This document shows, one piece after another, positions 6,548 through 10,668 of a stretch of 10,668 nt of DNA. Position 1 is the first letter of the stretch, and every line of letters begins with the position of its first letter. The stretch covers positions 1 to 10,668 of the forward strand of contig DJPK01000039.1 of the NCBI GenBank assembly GCA_002438545.1, written 5' to 3'. A program made the position numbers and the translations under genes. Source of the stretch: Caryophanales bacterium UBA6414 (GTDB lineage: Bacteria > Bacillota_I > Bacilli_A > RF39 > UBA660). The notes under the pieces were generated by a model that did no database searches, was not told where the DNA came from, and worked only from the letters and a program-made list of their open reading frames with translations.

Positions 6548-6643
6548 ATGCCAAGAGAAACACTAGTTAATGAGATGATTGATGATATGTTGGATTCAAT
6601 TATAATTATCAAATTAAATACTTATTTTAATACGAAGAGATAG
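6548..6643 (+). CDS. Candidate 31-aa small protein
   Basis: A 31-codon frame begins with ATG at 6548, preceded by AAGAGG at 6532-6537 (ten bases of spacing, slightly long), and ends with TAG at 6641-6643. The predicted peptide starts with an acidic, Met-rich helix (MPRETLVNEMIDDMLD), then a short hydrophobic run (SIIIIKL), and ends basic (NTKR). The hydrophobic part is too short to span a membrane reliably. In favour of a real gene: a TATAAT lies upstream, a ribosome site is present, and an intrinsic terminator overlaps the stop codon. An in-frame TAG at 6539-6541 shows it is not the tail of a longer frame. Against: it is short and has no recognised family. It could be a regulatory peptide, a toxin-like peptide, or a chance frame in a short untranslated RNA. 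Confidence 0.42.
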   Translation: MPRETLVNEMIDDMLDSIIIIKLNTYFNTKR

Positions 6644-6666
6644 GGTTAGACCTATTCTTTTCTTTT
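6635..6666 (+). terminator. Intrinsic terminator after the small gene
   Basis: AAGAGATAGG (6635-6644) pairs with CCTATTCTT (6651-6659) with one bulged G and the loop GTTAGA. A T-rich tail interrupted by one C runs to 6666. The stop codon of the 31-aa frame lies in the left arm. Confidence 0.6.
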
Positions 6667-6675
6667 GGTAGAATG

Positions 6676-6702
6676 TTGACTATTTTAGTAAAATGTTATA
6701 AT
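6676..6702 (+). promoter_or_regulatory. Extended -10 promoter of the ABC exporter operon
   Basis: TATAAT at 6697-6702 is preceded by TG at 6694-6695, giving an extended -10 element. TTGACT at 6676-6681 is a good -35 but is only 15 bases away, a short spacing that the extended -10 may offset. The start is expected near 6709, next to an inverted repeat. Confidence 0.65.
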
Positions 6703-6709
6703 ATTACAT

Positions 6710-6740
6710 AAGTAGTTAAATCAACACATTTAGACTACTT
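6710..6740 (+). promoter_or_regulatory. Inverted repeat at the ABC transcription start
   Basis: AAGTAGTTAAAT (6710-6721) pairs with ATTTAGACTACTT (6728-6740), 12 bp with one bulged G and the loop CAACAC. It starts at about the predicted +1 and ends 36 bases before the ATG, with no T run, so it is not a terminator. It could be an operator for a repressor, as MarR- or TetR-type regulators often bind such sites at exporter genes, or a stabilising 5' hairpin in the mRNA. No regulator gene is in the window. Confidence 0.5.
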
Positions 6741-6775
6741 TAATAGAATATAGAGAGTTAATAAGGAGGAAGATA

Positions 6776-8539
6776 ATGATAAAATTATTGAAGAATTTAG
6801 GTAAAAAAGAAGCAGTTTATACGATAATTTGTGTAGCATTAATTGCTTTTCAAGTATGGCTAGAATTAAAAATACCTGATTATATGTCAAATATTACTAG
6901 ATTAATTACTAGTGAGAATAGTGTTATTGGTGATATTTTAAAAGAAGGCGGTTATATGCTACTATGTGCTTTTGCTAGCTTAATATCAGCTTCTATTGTA
7001 GGATATTGTTCATCTTTAATATCAGCTAAATTTTCACTTAATTTAAGAAATAAAATCTTTGATAAAGTTGAAAGTTTTGGCATGGAAGAGATGAAGAAGT
7101 TCTCTACTAGTAGTTTAATTACTAGAACAACTAATGATGTAACACAAATAGAAATGCTTATATCTATGGGATTGCAAATGTTAATTAAAGCACCTATTAT
7201 GGCGGTATGGGCTATTACGAAGATACTTAATAAGAGTATCGAATGGAGTCTTTTAACAGCCGGTGGGGTAGTTATTTTACTATGCACAGTATTTACTTTA
7301 ATGCTAATAGTTATACCTCGCTTTGAAAAGGTTCAAAAGTTAATTGATAAAGTAAATGGTGTTACTAAAGAGAACCTTACAGGTATTAGAGTTATTAGGG
7401 CTTTTAATGCCGAAGGATATCAAGAAAATAGATTTAATGATGTTAATGAAAAGTTAACTAATATGCAATTATTTAATCAAAGATGTTTTGCGATTATGAA
7501 TCCGATTATGAATATAGTTATGCATTTCTTAACACTAGGTATCTATTTTATTGGAGCATATCTTATTAATAAAGCTAATATGTTAGATAAGATAACACTA
7601 TTTTCTAATATGGTAGTATTTTCTAGTTATGGTATGCAAGTAATTATGTCATTTTTAATGTTAGCAATGATATTTATGATATGGCCAAGAGCTAAAGTAT
7701 CTGCTGATAGAATTAATGAATTATTAGATGAAAAAATATCTATTACTGATGGTAAATTAAGTAGAAAGAATGCTAAAGAAGTAGGAACAGTGGAGTTTAA
7801 GAATGTATCATTTAAGTATCCAGATGCTGATGATTATATTTTAAAGAATATATCTTTTAAAGCTAATAAAGGAGATACTGTAGCTTTTATTGGCTCAACA
7901 GGTAGTGGTAAATCTACTTTAATAAACTTAGTGCCAAGATTTTACGATGCTACTGATGGAGAAGTATTAGTAGATGGTGTTAATGTAAAGGATTACAAAC
8001 TTCAAGAATTAAATAATATTATTGGTTATGTACCACAAAGAGCTGTTATGTTTACCGGTAGTGTTAAAGATAATATTACTTATGGGGATAATGGTAAGAA
8101 GAAACCTACAGACAAAGAAGTAGAGAAAGCTATTGAAATTGCCCAAGGAACGGATTTTGTTGAGAAGATGGATGGCAAGTATAATGCACACATTGCTCGA
8201 GGCGGAACAAATGTTAGTGGTGGCCAAAAGCAAAGATTAGCGATTGCCAGAGCCATTGCAAGAAATCCAGAAATATATATCTTTGATGATTCTTTTTCAG
8301 CACTAGATTATAAGACAGATGCAGTTTTAAGAAAAGAATTAAAGAAACATACAAAAGATGCAACTAGCTTAATAGTGGCTCAGAGAATTGGTACAATAAT
8401 AAATGCCGATAAGATAATTGTTTTAGATAAAGGAGAATGTGTTGGCGTAGGAACTCATAAAGAGTTATTAGCAACATGCGAAGTATATAAAGAAATTGCT
8501 TTATCACAATTAGGATTGGAGGAGTTAGAAAATGCCTAG
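6776..8539 (+). CDS. ABC exporter half-transporter, degenerate ATPase site subunit
   Basis: The 587-residue protein is a membrane domain (about six helices, roughly residues 13-30, 58-82, 135-180 as two, 245-265 and 278-303) fused to an ATPase domain. The ATPase motifs are Walker A GSTGSGKST at 373-381, Q-loop Q421, signature VSGGQ at 480-484, and Walker B IYIFDD at 500-505. D505 replaces the catalytic Glu and Q536 replaces the switch His. These two changes are typical of the degenerate partner in heterodimeric exporters such as TM287/288 and BmrCD. Family members export drugs, lipids or peptides; the substrate cannot be read here. AAGGAGGA at 6763-6770 precedes the ATG. Its last codons overlap the start of the next gene by eight bases, which with the matching degenerate and intact sites argues for an obligate heterodimer. 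Antisense frames here are shadows. Confidence 0.95.
   Translation: MIKLLKNLGKKEAVYTIICVALIAFQVWLELKIPDYMSNITRLITSENSVIGDILKEGGYMLLCAFASLISASIVGYCSSLISAKFSLNLRNKIFDKVESFGMEEMKKFSTSSLITRTTNDVTQIEMLISMGLQMLIKAPIMAVWAITKILNKSIEWSLLTAGGVVILLCTVFTLMLIVIPRFEKVQKLIDKVNGVTKENLTGIRVIRAFNAEGYQENRFNDVNEKLTNMQLFNQRCFAIMNPIMNIVMHFLTLGIYFIGAYLINKANMLDKITLFSNMVVFSSYGMQVIMSFLMLAMIFMIWPRAKVSADRINELLDEKISITDGKLSRKNAKEVGTVEFKNVSFKYPDADDYILKNISFKANKGDTVAFIGSTGSGKSTLINLVPRFYDATDGEVLVDGVNVKDYKLQELNNIIGYVPQRAVMFTGSVKDNITYGDNGKKKPTDKEVEKAIEIAQGTDFVEKMDGKYNAHIARGGTNVSGGQKQRLAIARAIARNPEIYIFDDSFSALDYKTDAVLRKELKKHTKDATSLIVAQRIGTIINADKIIVLDKGECVGVGTHKELLATCEVYKEIALSQLGLEELENA
8518..8539 (+). promoter_or_regulatory. Overlapping start-stop junction of the ABC pair
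   Basis: The ribosome site GGAGGAG (8518-8524) and the ATG at 8532 of the second subunit lie inside the first subunit's last codons; its TAG is at 8537-8539. This arrangement supports coupled translation and a 1:1 ratio of the two proteins. Confidence 0.8.
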
Positions 8540-10478
8540 ACCTGGGAGAAATTTTGAAAAGTCTAAAGATTTTAAAGGCTCAATTAAGAGATTATTTAAA
8601 AGCTTAGATAGATGGAAAGTATTATTATATTTTTCATTATTACTGGCTATGATAAGTTCAATTATTGCTTTAATAGCTCCTAATAAATTGTCTGATTTAA
8701 CTGATGAGATAACAGCAGGTATTACTCCTAATATTAATGAAGAAGTAATAAAAGATATTATGAGTAATGATAAAATATCTATGGAAGATAAGATGGAGTT
8801 TAGTACAATATTAAAAGATATTGATCCTAATGACGTTAGTAATGTTATGTCTTCTATTGATAAGTTTCCGGATAGTATATCTAAGATAGTTAAACCTAGT
8901 ATTGATATAGATAAAGTTAAGAATATGGCTTTACTTTTAGCAATATTATATGTTGTTAGTGCAGTATTTAGTTATATTGAAGGTTATTCAATGACAACAA
9001 TATCTAATAATTATGCTAAAGATTTAAGAGGTAAGATATCTTCAAAGATTAATAAATTACCTCTTAAGTATTTTGATACACATGAAACAGGAGACGTTTT
9101 ATCTAGAATTACTAATGATGTTGATACTATGGCTTCTAATATGAATAATAGCTTAGCAACTTTAGTAAGTAGTGTTACTTTATTTGTAGGTTCGATTATT
9201 ATGATGTTTGCCACTAATTATATTATGGCTATTACCGCTATTGTATCTAGTTTAATAGGTTTTGTTTTTATGGGAGTATTACTTGGTAAGAGCCAGAAAT
9301 ATTTTATTAAAAGACAACAAGAACTTGGCGATTTGAATGGCTATATCGAAGAAATATATAGTGGTCATAATGTTGTTAAAGCTTATAATGGTACTGAAAA
9401 AGCCGTTAAAGACTTTAACGAGTTAAATGAAAAATTATATATATCTAATAAAAAGAGTCAATTCTTATCAGGACTAATGTATCCTATTATGGGTTTTGTT
9501 GGTAATTTAGGTTATGTTTGCGTCTGCGTTGTTGGAGCAATATTAACTATGAATGATATGACAACATTTGGAGTAATTGTTGCGTTTATGATATATGTTA
9601 GATTATTTACTAATCCATTATCACAAATAGCTCAAGCAATGACTAGTTTACAATCAACAGCTGCAGCTTCTGAACGTGTTTTTGAATTCTTAGATGAAAA
9701 AGAAATGCCTACTGAAGAAGAGTGCACTAAACACTTAGATAAGAGTAAAGTAAAAGGTAAGATTGAATTTAACAATGTTAGCTTTGGGTATGATAAAGGT
9801 AGAACTATTATCAAAGACTTTAGTGCAACGGCATTACCAGGACAAAAAGTTGCTATAGTTGGCCCAACTGGTGCAGGAAAAACAACCATGGTTAACTTAC
9901 TTATGAAGTTTTATGATATAAATAATGGTGATATAAAGATTGATGGCGTTTCAACAAAAGAATTAACAAGAGAGAATATTCATGATTTATTTATAATGGT
10001 TTTACAAGATACTTGGTTATTTGAAGGTACAGTCAGAGATAACGTTAAGTTTAATAAAGAGAATGTATCTGATGAACAAATATGGCATGCCTTAAGAACT
10101 GTCGGAGTTGATCATTTTGTTAAAACACTTCCTAATGGACTAGATGCTCAGTTAAGTGAAAGTGATGCCATAAGTGGGGGTCAAAAACAATTACTTACTA
10201 TTGCTCGTGGTATGATAGAGGATGCTCCATTCCTTATCTTAGATGAAGCAACTAGTAGTGTCGACACTAGAACTGAAGAATTAGTGCAAAAGGCCATGGA
10301 TAAGTTAACAGAAGGTCGAACTAGTTTCATAATTGCCCACAGACTATCGACTATTAAAAATGCTGATTTAATTCTTGTTATGAAAGATGGAAATATTATT
10401 GAAAAAGGTACACATACAGAATTATTAAATAAAAATGGCTTTTATGCAGAGCTATATAACTCACAATTTCAAAAGTAA
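8532..10478 (+). CDS. ABC exporter half-transporter, catalytic subunit
   Basis: The 648-residue protein is the partner of the preceding gene. Membrane helices lie at about 30-50, 130-150, 206-228, 230-252, 315-340 and 345-362. The ATPase domain has Walker A GPTGAGKTT at 444-452, Q-loop Q492, signature ISGGQ at 547-551, Walker B LILDE at 568-572 with the catalytic Glu E572 present, and switch His H603. It therefore carries the intact hydrolysis site of the pair. Between helices 1 and 2, residues about 55-128 form a long polar loop predicted outside the cell, larger than in many homologues; BmrD-type subunits also carry an extracellular insertion here. GGAGGAG at 8518-8524, inside the upstream gene, precedes the ATG, and the eight-base overlap suggests translational coupling. 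Segments such as NKLPLKYFDTHETGDVLSR and FLSGLMYPIMGFVGNLGYV are typical of the Firmicute multidrug or lipid exporter family. The substrate is unknown. Confidence 0.96.
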   Translation: MPRPGRNFEKSKDFKGSIKRLFKSLDRWKVLLYFSLLLAMISSIIALIAPNKLSDLTDEITAGITPNINEEVIKDIMSNDKISMEDKMEFSTILKDIDPNDVSNVMSSIDKFPDSISKIVKPSIDIDKVKNMALLLAILYVVSAVFSYIEGYSMTTISNNYAKDLRGKISSKINKLPLKYFDTHETGDVLSRITNDVDTMASNMNNSLATLVSSVTLFVGSIIMMFATNYIMAITAIVSSLIGFVFMGVLLGKSQKYFIKRQQELGDLNGYIEEIYSGHNVVKAYNGTEKAVKDFNELNEKLYISNKKSQFLSGLMYPIMGFVGNLGYVCVCVVGAILTMNDMTTFGVIVAFMIYVRLFTNPLSQIAQAMTSLQSTAAASERVFEFLDEKEMPTEEECTKHLDKSKVKGKIEFNNVSFGYDKGRTIIKDFSATALPGQKVAIVGPTGAGKTTMVNLLMKFYDINNGDIKIDGVSTKELTRENIHDLFIMVLQDTWLFEGTVRDNVKFNKENVSDEQIWHALRTVGVDHFVKTLPNGLDAQLSESDAISGGQKQLLTIARGMIEDAPFLILDEATSSVDTRTEELVQKAMDKLTEGRTSFIIAHRLSTIKNADLILVMKDGNIIEKGTHTELLNKNGFYAELYNSQFQK

Positions 10479-10486
10479 AAAAATAG

Positions 10487-10519
10487 ACTTTATTTCTAGA
10501 AATAGGGATAAAGTTTTTT
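10487..10519 (+). terminator. Strong intrinsic terminator of the ABC operon
   Basis: A 12-bp stem, ACTTTATTTCTA (10487-10498) with TAGGGATAAAGT (10503-10514), contains two G-T wobbles and closes on a GAAA tetraloop, a stable GNRA type. A T run to 10519 follows. It starts eight bases after the stop codon. Confidence 0.88.
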
Positions 10520-10668
10520 CATTTTAATTTAATTAATTAGTGTATGGGCTAGTATGTAGTAGACATTAGATAATGCAAAAAATAAAAAAGTTAAATATTT
10601 TTGAAGTAAAATGACTATTTAATCCGGAATATTAATATTAGAGGGGTAATCATACCTCTAAATATATA
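10520..10668. other. AT-rich non-coding tail with an imperfect hairpin
   Basis: No reading frame with a ribosome site is visible before the window ends. The only structure is TAGAGGGGTA (10639-10648) facing TACCTCTA (10653-10660), which pairs over eight positions with two extra G on the left. No T run follows within the window on either strand, so a terminator is not shown. It may be leader structure or an operator of a gene beyond the edge. Confidence 0.35.

Noticed and set aside
6952..9889. Antisense frames of 67 to 111 aa within the two ABC genes
   Set aside because: All lie fully inside well-supported ABC coding sequence on the other strand and lack ribosome sites or family features.
1..10668. 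Recoding of TGA as Trp, given that no gene here ends in TGA
   Set aside because: Trp is encoded by TGG in several genes and no frame contains TGA, so the standard code fits; avoiding TGA as a stop is common at low GC.

Overview
The window is a very AT-rich stretch in which every convincing gene lies on the + strand. Shine-Dalgarno sites are of the AGGAGG type, promoters are SigA-like (one is a perfect consensus), and short hairpin-plus-T-tract terminators close the transcription units. The standard genetic code is in use: Trp is TGG throughout and all stops are TAA or TAG. With a clear WhiA, a LysM protein and a heterodimeric ABC exporter pair, this points to a low-GC Firmicute (Bacilli), plausibly one of the uncultured gut lineages near Mollicutes/Erysipelotrichales such as RF39. 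That placement is inference from composition and gene content.

Layout. (1) 77-3854: an operon led by a perfect TTGACA-17-TATAAT promoter. It carries two long charged coiled-coil proteins (499 and 638 aa) that look like diverged paralogues with acidic, probably disordered tails, then an 84-aa DUF1292-like protein. A terminator overlaps the last stop codon. (2) 3878-4233: an unrecognised 102-aa gene between two terminators. (3) 4284-5294: whiA with its own promoter and terminator, without the rapZ and yvcK genes that usually precede it. (4) 5321-6466: a TTG-started protein with an N-terminal amidase_3-like domain and four LysM repeats. Both expected zinc-binding histidines are arginine, so it looks like a pseudo-amidase, and it has no signal peptide. 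(5) 6467-6775: an intergenic stretch holding a candidate 31-aa small-protein gene with its own promoter-like site and terminator, then the promoter and an inverted repeat in front of the ABC genes. (6) 6776-10519: two overlapping ABC exporter half-transporters, the first with a degenerate and the second with an intact ATPase site, then a strong terminator. (7) 10520-10668: non-coding tail with one imperfect hairpin.

How the parts work together. The two ABC proteins almost certainly form one heterodimeric exporter, translationally coupled and possibly controlled through the inverted repeat at the transcription start. The coiled-coil pair and the small third protein are probably co-expressed and may act as a complex, but no function can be assigned. 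WhiA and the LysM pseudo-amidase both fit cell-division or envelope biology, but nothing in the sequence links them directly beyond adjacency.

The most unusual items are the LysM pseudo-amidase without a signal peptide, the paralogous coiled-coil operon, the candidate 31-aa gene, and the inverted repeat at the ABC start site. I see no CRISPR array, tRNA, rRNA, transposon or phage gene.
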